53,400 bases of DNA from Nanobdellota archaeon (GCA_021818475.1 JAKADZ010000006.1:1-53400); one strand, 5' to 3'; numbered from the stretch's first letter, positions 8,267 through 16,137 are shown. The notes: generated from the sequence alone by a model not told the origin. Numbers and translations: made by a program.

Positions 8267-8404
8267 ATGGGAACAATAATCGTTAAGAATGTTGTTAAGA
8301 GAAAACCTGGATTTCTTTACTACGTAGATGGAAAAGGAAATGTCTGCGAAGCTAAGATGTCAAGAGGCGGAAAGAAGAAGAAAACAGCAAAGAAAAAGAA
8401 GTAA
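8267..8404 (+). CDS. Small lysine-rich protein (45 residues)
   Basis: 45 residues: an N-terminal half with strand-like VGTIIVKNV-type and FLYYVDGKGNVCEAKM segments (one Cys), and a tail made almost entirely of Lys with Gly/Ala. Codons are well formed, and the best Shine-Dalgarno in the window precedes it. The basic tail suggests nucleic-acid or ribosome binding, perhaps chromatin- or ribosome-related, but I recognise no named family. A T-rich terminator-like stretch follows immediately, consistent with a monocistronic, strongly expressed gene. Confidence 0.75.
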   Translation: MGTIIVKNVVKRKPGFLYYVDGKGNVCEAKMSRGGKKKKTAKKKK

Positions 8405-8443
8405 ATCTTCTTTTCATTTTTACCTTTTTTATTTTTATCACTT
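8405..8443. terminator. T-rich terminator region
   Basis: Several T tracts (TTTTT, TTTTTT, TTTTT) lie directly after the stop of the small basic protein and before the convergent phosphatase gene. Poly-T tracts are the usual archaeal termination signal. Confidence 0.5.
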
Positions 8444-9025
8444 TTAATTATTTTTTATTAATTCATTGATCCAAAGAAATCTGAATTCCAATGTCTTGCG
8501 AAGCAGTTCATTAGGATATTTTTTATCCTGTCTTAAATCGGGTTTTAAACCTTTACTATACATCTCTTTTGTATAGATAGATTCGGTAAGTATTGAAGCT
8601 TCTCTCGAAGTTAATTTATTTATTTCTTTTAATAATGTTAAGAACTCTTCATCCTGCTCTATTTTTTTAATATAATCCTGATAGCCTCTATCCTCCGGGT
8701 TACTTAAGAAAACTTTTTCATGAGGATAAAAAACGTCAGGGATTCTCATAAGATGCACTTTTCTAATTTGTTCTTCACCATTTTTTAAAAGATGATATCT
8801 TATCCGGTAATATAACTGATGATCCATCGCAAGTATTACATCTGCATTTTCTGCAAGTTCTTCTGTAAAAAGAGTTCTTTTATCATCTTTTCTTAATATC
8901 TGAACGTCTAATCCTGCAGAACGGATGTTTATTTTTTTATCCGATTTATATTTCTCTTTAAGAAATTCAGAAATAATCTGGCTTCTAGATGAATTAAGAC
9001 TGCATACCGAATAAATTATTTTCAT
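8444..9025 (-). CDS. Low-molecular-weight protein tyrosine phosphatase-like protein
   Basis: 193 residues from the ATG at 9025. The CX5R phosphate loop CSLNSSRS lies right at the N-terminus (C8, R14), followed by IRSAGLD, ADVILAMD and IPDVFYP, which match the low-molecular-weight PTPase fold including a candidate general-acid Asp. An upstream Met at 9043 would add six residues and overlap the previous gene; the family usually starts just before the P-loop strand. The protein is longer than the usual 150 residues, with an extra basic helical C-terminus. It is 7 nt downstream of the secreted protein gene and probably co-transcribed. Confidence 0.75.
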   Translation of the reverse strand: MKIIYSVCSLNSSRSQIISEFLKEKYKSDKKINIRSAGLDVQILRKDDKRTLFTEELAENADVILAMDHQLYYRIRYHLLKNGEEQIRKVHLMRIPDVFYPHEKVFLSNPEDRGYQDYIKKIEQDEEFLTLLKEINKLTSREASILTESIYTKEMYSKGLKPDLRQDKKYPNELLRKTLEFRFLWINELIKNN

Positions 9026-9032
9026 CGTTAAA

Positions 9033-9992
9033 TTATAGATCAAACTTTAATCCGGAAGAAGTATAGAATCCCTTGCCGGTTTCCAGTTCAGTATGCAAAT
9101 AACCAAGAATTGCTTTCCCCGAGGGTCCTGATATTTTTATTCCGGCCTCCCCGAATTCACTGTCCCACCGGGAATCTAATGCCATTTTAATCCCTGCTGA
9201 AATATAGGGGCTTATTTTTGAAATGCCCAATAATCCTTTATCAGAAAAGATTAAAGGAAATTCTAATGCAGTTGATAAATTGAAATTTGCTGTTTTTTTC
9301 AAGCTGTCGAATAAATTATCCAATCCTGATTTTACTATAACCATTTGATTACTGTAGGGAGATTTCACAACAATATAAACTTCCCCAAAAAAATTTCTGG
9401 ATTCTTCATTGAATACATCCGATAGTGAATAAATTGATTTGTTTCCTGCTTCCTGAAAATTCAGATAACCATTAGAATTAACTCCTGCATTTAAAAGTAG
9501 CTTATTCCCGTCGCTTAAAAAATCATCTATCATAGGTGAGCCTGCAAACAATTCCAGTCTCCCCGTATATTCTGGATCTTTACCTTCAGGGAATTTTAAT
9601 CTCCCGCTGGCAATTATAGATGAGGAGAATATTTTGTCTGAAGGATAAATTCCTGTTTCTAAAGCATTAGAACGGACTTCTGCTCTTTTTTCTAAAGAGA
9701 TAAAATCAGGAATTGTATTACTCCTTATATCCAAAGATAAAATTGGAATTTCTTTTGACAGCGAAATGTAAGGCAATAATTCTTTTATTGGCTTGTCTAG
9801 CATTTCTTTTTCCGATCCCTGCGAAACACTTATCCCGGTATTCAATTCATCGGAGTCCCCTAAAACTGAACTGTACAATGGGACCTCTGGGAAAAATCCT
9901 AAATTCAAATATGGTTCTGCATTAAGACTAACTGAAGGTAAAGCTAAAGCAACCCCCATTGCAATTGATGCGAGCACGTTTCGTTTTTTCAT
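9033..9992 (-). CDS. Secreted beta-rich protein of unknown function
   Basis: 319 residues. The N-terminus is a standard Sec signal peptide: KKR, a hydrophobic core, and a probable cleavage after SLNA. The rest is rich in alternating strands with polar turns and ends in GFYTSSGLKFDL. The pattern of short amphipathic strands and a terminal strand superficially resembles outer-membrane-like barrels, which would be odd in an archaeon. I recognise no family. The gene is divergent from kae1 with a shared TATA box; the phosphatase gene follows after 7 nt. Confidence 0.6.
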   Translation of the reverse strand: MKKRNVLASIAMGVALALPSVSLNAEPYLNLGFFPEVPLYSSVLGDSDELNTGISVSQGSEKEMLDKPIKELLPYISLSKEIPILSLDIRSNTIPDFISLEKRAEVRSNALETGIYPSDKIFSSSIIASGRLKFPEGKDPEYTGRLELFAGSPMIDDFLSDGNKLLLNAGVNSNGYLNFQEAGNKSIYSLSDVFNEESRNFFGEVYIVVKSPYSNQMVIVKSGLDNLFDSLKKTANFNLSTALEFPLIFSDKGLLGISKISPYISAGIKMALDSRWDSEFGEAGIKISGPSGKAILGYLHTELETGKGFYTSSGLKFDL

Positions 9993-10012
9993 AATATGAA
10001 GGGAGGAAAATT

Positions 10013-10025
10013 ATTTATAAGTATA
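10013..10025. promoter_or_regulatory. Shared TATA box between secreted protein gene and kae1
   Basis: ATTTATAAGTATA is centred about 25 nt before the kae1 ATG (10043) and about 26 nt before the minus ATG at 9992, and reads as a TATA box on both strands. Downstream, TATATGT and ACATATA form a 7-bp inverted repeat around CTAATTA, a possible operator over the kae1 start. Confidence 0.55.
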
Positions 10026-10042
10026 TGTCTAATTAAACATAT

Positions 10043-11038
10043 ATGACCGCAATTCTTGGAATTGAATCAACAGCCCATACATTTGGAATAGGAATTGTGA
10101 AAAATGGAAAAATTTTGGCTAATGTCCGTGATATGTATTCTACAGAAAATGGAGGAATTATCCCGACTGATGCCGCAAAGCACCATCGGGAAATAAGCGA
10201 AAAAATTTATTCTGAAGCTTTGGAAAAATCAGGAATTAAAGAAGAAGAAATTGATGCAATTGCATTCTCGCAGGGACCGGGACTTCCTCCCTGTTTATCC
10301 GAAGGAATAAAATTTGCAAAAAAAACTGCCGAGAAATTAAATGTTCCTCTTGTTCCTGTTAATCACTGCATTGCACATCTGGAGATAGGAAAAATAACAG
10401 GGGCAAAAAATCCTGTTATGCTTTATGCTTCAGGAGCGAATACACAAATTATTGCTTATGAGTCGGGGAAATACAGAATATTCGGTGAAACACTGGATTT
10501 GGGCGTCGGAAATTTTATTGACACTTTTGCAAGAGAAATGAAAATTGGTTTTCCTGGGGGGCCGAAGATTCAGAAACTTGCTGAAGGAAGCAGGAATTAT
10601 ATAGAACTTCCTTATGTTGTAAAAGGGATGGATATTTCTCTGTCAGGGATTTTGACTAATTTAAAGCAAAAATTTCAGTCGAAAAAATATTCAATAGAAG
10701 ATTTGGCTTATTCCCTGCAGGAAACTGTTTTTGCGATGCTTGTTGAGACAACTGAAAGAGCTATTGCTCATACGGGGAAAAAAGAACTGCTTCTAGGCGG
10801 AGGAGTTTCATGCAATGGAAGATTACAGGAAATGTGCAAAAAAATGTGCAGTGAGAGAGATATTAAATTGTTTGTTCCCGAAAATTCAGTTCTTGTTGAT
10901 AACGGAGCGATGATTGCATTTCTCGGGGAAATTATGTTTAAAGTGGGAATAAAATTTTCAAAAAATAAATTTGATGAAATAGAAATAAAACCAAGACAGC
11001 GAACTGATGAAGTTGAGGTTAAGTGGAAGAAGAATTAA
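10043..11038 (+). CDS. kae1: tRNA N6-threonylcarbamoyladenosine synthase catalytic subunit Kae1
   Basis: 331 residues, full-length Kae1/OSGEP (TsaD family), the KEOPS subunit that transfers threonylcarbamoyl to A37 of ANN-decoding tRNAs. The start ILGIESTAHTFGIGIV is the ASKHA ATPase phosphate-1 region, AKHHRE (H47, H48) is the metal-binding motif, and ASGANTQ and the C-terminal GGGVSCNGRLQ plus NGAMIAF are conserved. It is not fused to the Bud32 kinase, unlike in several euryarchaea, and no Bud32 gene is in this window. The 3' end overlaps the convergent gene by 4 nt. Confidence 0.97.
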   Translation: MTAILGIESTAHTFGIGIVKNGKILANVRDMYSTENGGIIPTDAAKHHREISEKIYSEALEKSGIKEEEIDAIAFSQGPGLPPCLSEGIKFAKKTAEKLNVPLVPVNHCIAHLEIGKITGAKNPVMLYASGANTQIIAYESGKYRIFGETLDLGVGNFIDTFAREMKIGFPGGPKIQKLAEGSRNYIELPYVVKGMDISLSGILTNLKQKFQSKKYSIEDLAYSLQETVFAMLVETTERAIAHTGKKELLLGGGVSCNGRLQEMCKKMCSERDIKLFVPENSVLVDNGAMIAFLGEIMFKVGIKFSKNKFDEIEIKPRQRTDEVEVKWKKN

Positions 11039-12396
11039 CGATAAAAAATTTCAGCATTGGGGGTGAAGTTCCAAGGTCCAGTGCCGCAGTTATCCTGATT
11101 TAGCCCTTCAATTTTTAATTGCATTGAATTAATCAGCTGAATTAAAATTACCTGGGAAGGAGGAACTGAATTTATATTTGAGTATAATTTTTTATCAGTC
11201 TCGTAACAATATATTCCTCCGTTTTGATTTACATCACTGAAATCTATATTTATCTGCCCTGAATTTTTTGGGGTAAAATAATAAGCCCCTGACTCTATCC
11301 CACTGTTGGACAGAGTGTTCCCGATAGAAAATACTCCTAATTGAGTATTTATATCATCATGGATTAAAGCGATGTTTGGTTCTTCTGAAAAATAATCTGA
11401 GTGTATCGGATTAAACCAGTTGCCCTGGGCAGTCCCAGGAATATCCTGTTCAGTGGTTCCGCAGATTGGCGCAGCAGTTCGTTTTGTAATTGTTGAGAAA
11501 GGATTATCAATCGCATATCCTCCGACGAGATTGTATAAAGAACTGCTGACGCTTTCGGTAAAATAATCTAAAGGGCAAACAATATAACGTGAGTAATCCT
11601 GGCCTGTGGCTGAAGAAAATCTTGAGTTATTTGCATAATTTAAAGGAGGTTTATTAAAATCTTCAAGCACCCAGTCTAATGCCTGCGAGCCCCCCTGATA
11701 TCCTCCTGCCTCTCCAAGATTTTCTCCCGCATTTACTTTGACATCAACATATTTTCCGCAGGACTGAAAAATCTCATCGCCTGCAGTAACATTCACACAA
11801 TAATCGAAGGGAGATTCAAAGTTTGAAATTAATTTATCAGATAGAGAAGTTAGATGATAAAAAAATCCTGAAATAGTTTTACATGGTGCAAAACTTAAAG
11901 TGTAGTCAGTTCTAATTAAATTAGCATAACTCTGATCTGAAAAATACTGGAAACGTTCTATTTTGTAAATTGTTATATTTCCCGGAGACGCTACAGGAGT
12001 TTTTAATGCGGTTCTCTGCGCATCAAGGGGAAGGTAAAAATACATATGATTTATTGGGAACACGTGTCCGGGAGGATTTACATGCCCCAAAGGTTCAATG
12101 TAATTTATATCCGACAAAGGAATAGGGGATACAGAAAAAACAGAATTTCCCCCGCATTCAGATAAATCTGAAGGCAGACCGGGGATGGAATATTGTGAAT
12201 TATCTTTGGTATTATTAAAATAAGTCTGGTTTTTTTCGCTGCTATTATTTATAGAAGTTCCAGGAATATTTACATTTTTATTTTTTTGAATTATGAAAAG
12301 GGATATTGAAAAAATTATTACAAAAATCAGAAGCAAGCCGGTGATTTTTATAGCATGACGAATTTTCAGTTTAGGTTCAAAATTATTTTTCACCAT
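11035..12396 (-). CDS. Membrane-anchored extracellular protein, possible degenerate M23-like domain
   Basis: 453 residues. One N-terminal membrane helix (about 17-36) follows a basic stretch, so the bulk is extracellular; several N-glycosylation sequons support this. The region about 95-190 contains PLGHVNPPGHVFPINHMYFYL, then a PASG-like turn and a FYHLTSLSD segment, which resembles the layout of M23/LytM-type peptidase domains, but clear catalytic ligands are not evident. The C-terminal half contains paired Cys and is unassigned. The M23-like idea is weak inference; the topology call is firmer. Confidence 0.5.
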   Translation of the reverse strand: MVKNNFEPKLKIRHAIKITGLLLIFVIIFSISLFIIQKNKNVNIPGTSINNSSEKNQTYFNNTKDNSQYSIPGLPSDLSECGGNSVFSVSPIPLSDINYIEPLGHVNPPGHVFPINHMYFYLPLDAQRTALKTPVASPGNITIYKIERFQYFSDQSYANLIRTDYTLSFAPCKTISGFFYHLTSLSDKLISNFESPFDYCVNVTAGDEIFQSCGKYVDVKVNAGENLGEAGGYQGGSQALDWVLEDFNKPPLNYANNSRFSSATGQDYSRYIVCPLDYFTESVSSSLYNLVGGYAIDNPFSTITKRTAAPICGTTEQDIPGTAQGNWFNPIHSDYFSEEPNIALIHDDINTQLGVFSIGNTLSNSGIESGAYYFTPKNSGQINIDFSDVNQNGGIYCYETDKKLYSNINSVPPSQVILIQLINSMQLKIEGLNQDNCGTGPWNFTPNAEIFYR

Positions 12397-12442
12397 CTTT
12401 TATTAAATAACAGAATAATTATTTTTAAATTTTTATTAAAAA

Positions 12443-13006
12443 TTAAACTTTCTTTGCAATATTTTTATCCAACCGAAATAATACTAACATCCCTATTACT
12501 GATATTGCTCCTGTAATTGCGAATACCCACTGGAATCCAACTAATTGTGCTAGCCATGCCCCTACTGCTGCAGAGATTCCTGTTCCGATACTTGTTGCAG
12601 AATTATACATTGACCATTGCAATCCGCTTGTTTTTTTGTCTATATTCGATGTGAACAAACTATACCAGGAAGGGTACCCGAATCCCGCACCAATTCCGTA
12701 GATTAACTGAACAAGGAAAATCTGCCAAATTGTCGTTGATAAAATGTAACCGAATGGAACAATCGCGATTAATGCAGTTCCTAAAAGAAGCATCCATCTT
12801 CTGTCTTTTGCACTGAAAATTTCTGCGAATACGATTTGTAAAAATGCGTGAACAATCAGGAAAATCGCACTTGCTACTCCTGCAGCAAGCAAAGTCCCGC
12901 CAATTAAATTATCTTTTATAAAAACAGCAATAATAGGAGACACTAATCCAAATCCTGTAAAAATAAATAAATCAGATATTGTTAATAATTTTAAAGTCTT
13001 GTTCAT
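12443..13006 (-). CDS. Half-size MFS-like transporter (six predicted helices)
   Basis: 187 residues with six predicted membrane helices and MFS-like features: an N-terminal GFGLVSPIIAVFI helix, a cytoplasmic loop AEIFSAKDRRW between helices 2 and 3 (motif A position), and GIGAGFGYPSW in helix 4. Usual MFS proteins have 12 helices and about 400 residues, so this is a half transporter; it ends naturally with a basic tail and no second half lies nearby. It may dimerise or be a remnant. Substrate unknown. Confidence 0.7.
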   Translation of the reverse strand: MNKTLKLLTISDLFIFTGFGLVSPIIAVFIKDNLIGGTLLAAGVASAIFLIVHAFLQIVFAEIFSAKDRRWMLLLGTALIAIVPFGYILSTTIWQIFLVQLIYGIGAGFGYPSWYSLFTSNIDKKTSGLQWSMYNSATSIGTGISAAVGAWLAQLVGFQWVFAITGAISVIGMLVLFRLDKNIAKKV

Positions 13007-13069
13007 TTCACCCTCTTGTTAAATAAGTTAAAAATAGTTTTTAAAGTTTATTCAGATTAAAATGATAAC

Positions 13070-13078
13070 CTTTAAATT
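13070..13078 (+). promoter_or_regulatory. TATA box of the tRNA-Ser locus
   Basis: CTTTAAATT lies about 33 nt before the first partial copy of the tRNA 5' end (13108), not before the complete tRNA (13235). No comparably good TATA box is seen just upstream of 13235. Confidence 0.45.
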
Positions 13079-13107
13079 CCCTGCAAAACCTTAATATCTG
13101 TAAAAAT

Positions 13108-13189
13108 GCCCACGTCGCGCGAGGACACCAAGGTTTCCTTCGCTTAACCTTCCTTTTGGATGGCTAGTGGACAAAGCCCACGTCGCATA
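13108..13189 (+). repeat. Two extra copies of the tRNA-Ser 5' end flanking a diverged family A repeat (A8)
   Basis: GCCCACGTCGC, the first 11 nt of the tRNA-Ser gene, occurs at 13108-13118 and, extended to GCCCACGTCGCATA, at 13176-13189, before the complete gene at 13235. The 57 nt between the first two copies (13119-13175) read GCGAGGACACCAAGG, then TTTCCTTCGCTTAACCTTCC, which aligns with family A but is more diverged than the other copies. Confidence 0.6.
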
Positions 13190-13234
13190 AGCTCTGATGC
13201 AGAAACATCATGGCAAATACTCGTGTGCTGTTAC

Positions 13235-13364
13235 GCCCACGTCGCATAGTGGTATTGCAGTGGATTGCTAATCCACGCCCTCATTTGGCATTGACGAATG
13301 AGTGCAGGATATTGCAAACATCCACGCCCTTCGGGGCCCGCAGGTTCGATTCCTGCCGTGGGCG
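13235..13364 (+). tRNA. tRNA-Ser(GCU) with a 49-nt intron
   Basis: Acceptor strands GCCCACG (13235-13241) and CGTGGGC (13357-13363) pair fully, with discriminator G at 13364 as expected for serine. The anticodon stem GTGGA/TCCAC encloses the loop TTGCTAA after splicing, giving anticodon GCU. A long variable arm GCCC-TTCG-GGGC and the T arm GCAGG/CCTGC follow. CCA is not encoded. The exons are continuous only if the segment at 13271-13319 is removed. Confidence 0.92.
13271..13319 (+). other. Archaeal tRNA intron at position 37/38 with bulge-helix-bulge
   Basis: Intron boundaries fall after the base 3' of the anticodon. TTGC of the exon pairs with GCAA near the intron 3' end (13314-13317) to give the 4-bp central helix, with bulges TAA and ACA carrying the cuts TA^A and AC^A. 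This fits processing by the archaeal splicing endonuclease and joining by RtcB, which is encoded at 49023. The intron begins with a copy of the exon-2 sequence TCCACGCCC, so a direct repeat brackets it. Confidence 0.82.
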
Positions 13365-13392
13365 TCATCGAACCTGGAACAGGTACGATTCC

Positions 13393-13446
13393 CGAGCGAT
13401 TTCACGAGTGCCGGAATATTTTTACAGCAAGGAGTGGGGTTGCGAG
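13393..13446 (+). repeat. Family B element, copy B1
   Basis: 54 bp from CGAGCGATTTCACGAGTGCC to GGGGTTGCGAG. It interrupts a second copy of the tRNA-Ser T arm: CAGGTACGATTCC (13380-13392) matches 12 of 13 nt of the gene at 13341-13353, and TGCCG, the next five nt of the gene, resumes at 13449. Confidence 0.8.
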
Positions 13447-13480
13447 TTTGCCGCAGGAATTAAAAATTATTTAAAACAAA

Positions 13481-14488
13481 ATGGAAAAAAAGAAAGAGAT
13501 GATTAAAGTAAAAAATCTTGTAAAAAAATTCGGTGATTTTACCGCAGTAAACGGAATTAACTTTGAAGTTGAAGAAGGTGAAATCTTCGGCCTCCTTGGT
13601 CCAAATGGAGCAGGCAAAACTACAACTCTTTCCATGTTAGCAACTCTTCTGGAGATAACAACCGGCGAAGCTTATGTCAATGATTTTGATGTAGCAACAA
13701 AAAGGGATGAAGTCAGAAAAAGCATAGGAATTGTATTTCAGGATCCAACACTGGATGATGAGCTGACTGCATACGAGAATCTGGATTTTCACGGCAGACT
13801 TTATGGTGTCCCGCTTGCAGAAAGAGAAAAGAAAATTGCAGAGTTGTTAAAACTGGTTGAACTTGAAAGCAAAAAAAATTTATTGGTAAAAAATTTCTCA
13901 GGAGGGATGAAGCGAAGATTGGAAATTGCAAGAAGTCTGCTTCATGAGCCAAAAGTTCTGTTTCTAGATGAACCCACATTAGGCCTTGACCCGCAAACGA
14001 GAAATAAACTATGGGAATATATAAAAAATTTGAATAAGAAAAAAGGAGTTACAGTAATCCTGACAACACATTATATGGAAGAAGCAGACAGTTTATGCAA
14101 TAGGATTGCAATCATTGACCACGGGAATATTATAATTTCCGGGAGTCCTGATGATCTTAGAGACCAAATCGGCGGGGATGTTATTACTGTAGAAACTGAA
14201 GACGGAGTTAAACTTGAAAAAGTTATCAAGGGATGCAAAGGATGCAAATCAGTAAAACATCACGACGGAAGTGTTACAATAAATGTAGATAATGCAAGCA
14301 AAAAAATTTCCGAAATAGTTGAACTTGTAAATCACAATAAAATAAAAGCAACATCTTTTGTCATGCATAAACCTTCATTAGAAGATGTTTTCCTTCATTA
14401 TACCGGGAAGACGATACGCGAGGAAGAATCATCGCCAATTGAACATATGAGGCTTAGAAGAAGAATGTGGCATGGAGGAGGGAAATGA
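13481..14488 (+). CDS. ABC exporter ATP-binding protein (DrrA/CcmA-like)
   Basis: 335 residues. Walker A GPNGAGKTT at 40-48, signature FSGGM at 139-143, Walker B VLFLDE at 159-164 and H-loop His197 in TTHYMEEAD are all intact, so it should hydrolyse ATP. The C-terminal domain beyond about 230 is the DrrA-type extension found in ABC-2 exporters. It pairs with the membrane protein that starts inside its stop codon (ATGA, 14485-14488). A TATA-like ATTATTTAAAA lies about 15-25 nt before the ATG. Exported substrate (drug, lipid or polysaccharide) unknown. Confidence 0.92.
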   Translation: MEKKKEMIKVKNLVKKFGDFTAVNGINFEVEEGEIFGLLGPNGAGKTTTLSMLATLLEITTGEAYVNDFDVATKRDEVRKSIGIVFQDPTLDDELTAYENLDFHGRLYGVPLAEREKKIAELLKLVELESKKNLLVKNFSGGMKRRLEIARSLLHEPKVLFLDEPTLGLDPQTRNKLWEYIKNLNKKKGVTVILTTHYMEEADSLCNRIAIIDHGNIIISGSPDDLRDQIGGDVITVETEDGVKLEKVIKGCKGCKSVKHHDGSVTINVDNASKKISEIVELVNHNKIKATSFVMHKPSLEDVFLHYTGKTIREEESSPIEHMRLRRRMWHGGGK

Positions 14489-15225
14489 CTTCAGCTGTTT
14501 ACACAATCTGGCTGAGAAACTGGAAAAGGTATATCCGTTCAAAGAGCAGGATGATTGGTTCGCTTGTACAGCCGCTGCTTTTCTTTTTATCACTTGGATT
14601 TGGTCTTGGCTCAGCAGTCTCAAGCGGAGGAGATTACATGAAATTCATCGCCCCGGGAGTAATTGCAATGTCTGTTTTATTCACCAGCGTATTTTCAGGA
14701 ATCCAGATAATATGGGACAAACAATTTGGATTTCTCAAAGAAACATTAGTTGCTCCGATTTCACGAATAAAAATAATGATAGGACAGACTCTCGGCGGGG
14801 CGACAAGCGCATTAATCCAGGGTTTCTTCATGCTTATTTTTACTTTTTTAATAAGCGGGCTCTCAATTAATTTAGGCATTTTTATTGCAATTTTATTTAT
14901 GATTCTTATTGGGTTAGCATTTACTTCAATGGGTCTCGCAATTGCTTCAAGGATGGAAGATATGCAGGGTTTCCAGCTTATAACAAATTTTGTTGTTATG
15001 CCTATTTTTTTCCTTTCCGGAGCATTATATCCGATAACAAACCTTCCTGCAGTTCTGAAAGATATTGTTTATCTTGATCCGCTGACTTATGGCGTCGAAG
15101 GAATGAGATACGGCCTTCTTGGAACTTCAACTATAAATCCAATTTTGTCTCTCCTTGTCATTGGGGGATTTACAGTGATAATGATTTCTCTCGGAGGGTA
15201 TTTGTTTAATAAAACAAAAGTATAA
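14485..15225 (+). CDS. ABC-2 type exporter permease
   Basis: 246 residues from ATG 14485, which overlaps the ATPase stop as ATGA and follows GGAGGAGGG. Six predicted membrane helices, an N-terminal amphipathic RNWKRYIRSKSR segment, and the ABC-2 hallmark near the end (LSGALYPITNLP, then LDPLTYGVEGMR) are visible. It forms the membrane channel for the ATPase encoded just upstream. An upstream GTG at 14467 is less likely because the coupled start has the better ribosome-binding site. Confidence 0.9.
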   Translation: MTSAVYTIWLRNWKRYIRSKSRMIGSLVQPLLFFLSLGFGLGSAVSSGGDYMKFIAPGVIAMSVLFTSVFSGIQIIWDKQFGFLKETLVAPISRIKIMIGQTLGGATSALIQGFFMLIFTFLISGLSINLGIFIAILFMILIGLAFTSMGLAIASRMEDMQGFQLITNFVVMPIFFLSGALYPITNLPAVLKDIVYLDPLTYGVEGMRYGLLGTSTINPILSLLVIGGFTVIMISLGGYLFNKTKV

Positions 15226-15275
15226 TTATCTTTAGTTACATAAATTCTTTTAAAGATTAATAAGATAAACAATTA

Positions 15276-15506
15276 ATGAAATCTGAAAAGCATGAAAAGG
15301 CTAGTTTAAAAAATTCTGAAGGATTATATGAAAGTAATTGGACAGAATGTGAATATATCGATGTCTGCACCTTTTCATTGACAAGGTGTGAAGCAAAGGA
15401 AGGAAAGAAAAATTGCGGACTTTGGAGAGACTGGAAAATATTAGACCTTCAGGAGTTGTTTAAAGAAAATATTGATGAAAATAAAAACTATCTTTTGGAA
15501 TTTTAA
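15276..15506 (+). CDS. Small four-cysteine protein
   Basis: 76 residues with Cys at 25, 31, 38 and 47 and the segment RCEAKEGKKNCGLWRDWK, which could bind zinc or form disulfides. No signal peptide or membrane helix. TTTTAAAG lies about 25 nt upstream, fitting a leaderless gene. The stop codon directly abuts the stop of the convergent GGDEF gene. I do not recognise a family. Confidence 0.6.
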   Translation: MKSEKHEKASLKNSEGLYESNWTECEYIDVCTFSLTRCEAKEGKKNCGLWRDWKILDLQELFKENIDENKNYLLEF

Positions 15507-16103
15507 TTATTTTGCTGCAACAAATTTATCTCTTCCTGTTTCTTTCGCTTCATAAAGCGCTTTGTCGACTCTTTCCTTGAATTTTTTCTTTGTCTCTTTG
15601 TCTTTATACTGGGCAATTCCGCCGCTGACTGTAACATGATATTTGCTTAAAATTTTATCTGAATGAATTTCTTTTTTTAATCTTGCGGCAAATTTTTTTG
15701 CTTTTTCCAGATTAGTTTCCGGAAGCAGGATAATAAATTCCTCTCCGCCGAATCTTGCCACAATATCTGAACCCCTAACCTGCTTTTTCATTAAGTCAGC
15801 AAGTCTCTTCAGAAATTCATCTGCTTTTATATGCCCGTATTTATCATTTATTTTTTTGAAAAAATCTATATCCGTCATAATCATAGAAAGTTTCTGCTGT
15901 TTTCGCATCGCCTTTTCAACTTCCATCTCAAAAATTGTCTCGAAAAATTTATTGTTATATAAACCGGTTTTCTCATCGTGAGTTGCCGCTTCATAAAGCA
16001 GCGAAACAGATTCATGAATTGACGCAAACAAATCCTGAATTTTTTTCTGAAATCGCGGATCCAAAGCAGAAAGCTTGTCTATATCACCAATTTTTTTATC
16101 CAT
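15507..16103 (-). CDS. GGDEF domain protein (predicted diguanylate cyclase)
   Basis: 198 residues: a short helical N-terminal linker (1-45) and a complete GGDEF domain. The metal-binding TDIDFFKKINDKYGH (D78, D80), the active-site loop RFGGEEF (GGEEF at 119-123) and the inhibitory-site RxxD (R110-D113), spaced five residues before it, are intact, so both c-di-GMP synthesis and product inhibition are predicted. No membrane helix or known sensor domain is present, so the input is unclear. GGDEF proteins are common in bacteria but rare in archaea. No EAL, HD-GYP or PilZ domain is encoded in the window. Confidence 0.9.
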   Translation of the reverse strand: MDKKIGDIDKLSALDPRFQKKIQDLFASIHESVSLLYEAATHDEKTGLYNNKFFETIFEMEVEKAMRKQQKLSMIMTDIDFFKKINDKYGHIKADEFLKRLADLMKKQVRGSDIVARFGGEEFIILLPETNLEKAKKFAARLKKEIHSDKILSKYHVTVSGGIAQYKDKETKKKFKERVDKALYEAKETGRDKFVAAK

Positions 16104-16137
16104 AAATAATGTTAGGGAAAGAGATATTTAAAATTAG

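Noticed and set aside
11035-12396. Confident M23 peptidase
   Set aside because: The layout resembles LytM/M23 but the HxH and Asp ligands of an active enzyme are not clearly present.
13210-13506. 98-codon ORF across tRNA-Ser
   Set aside because: It reads through the tRNA gene and family B element in one frame; pure coincidence of open frame.
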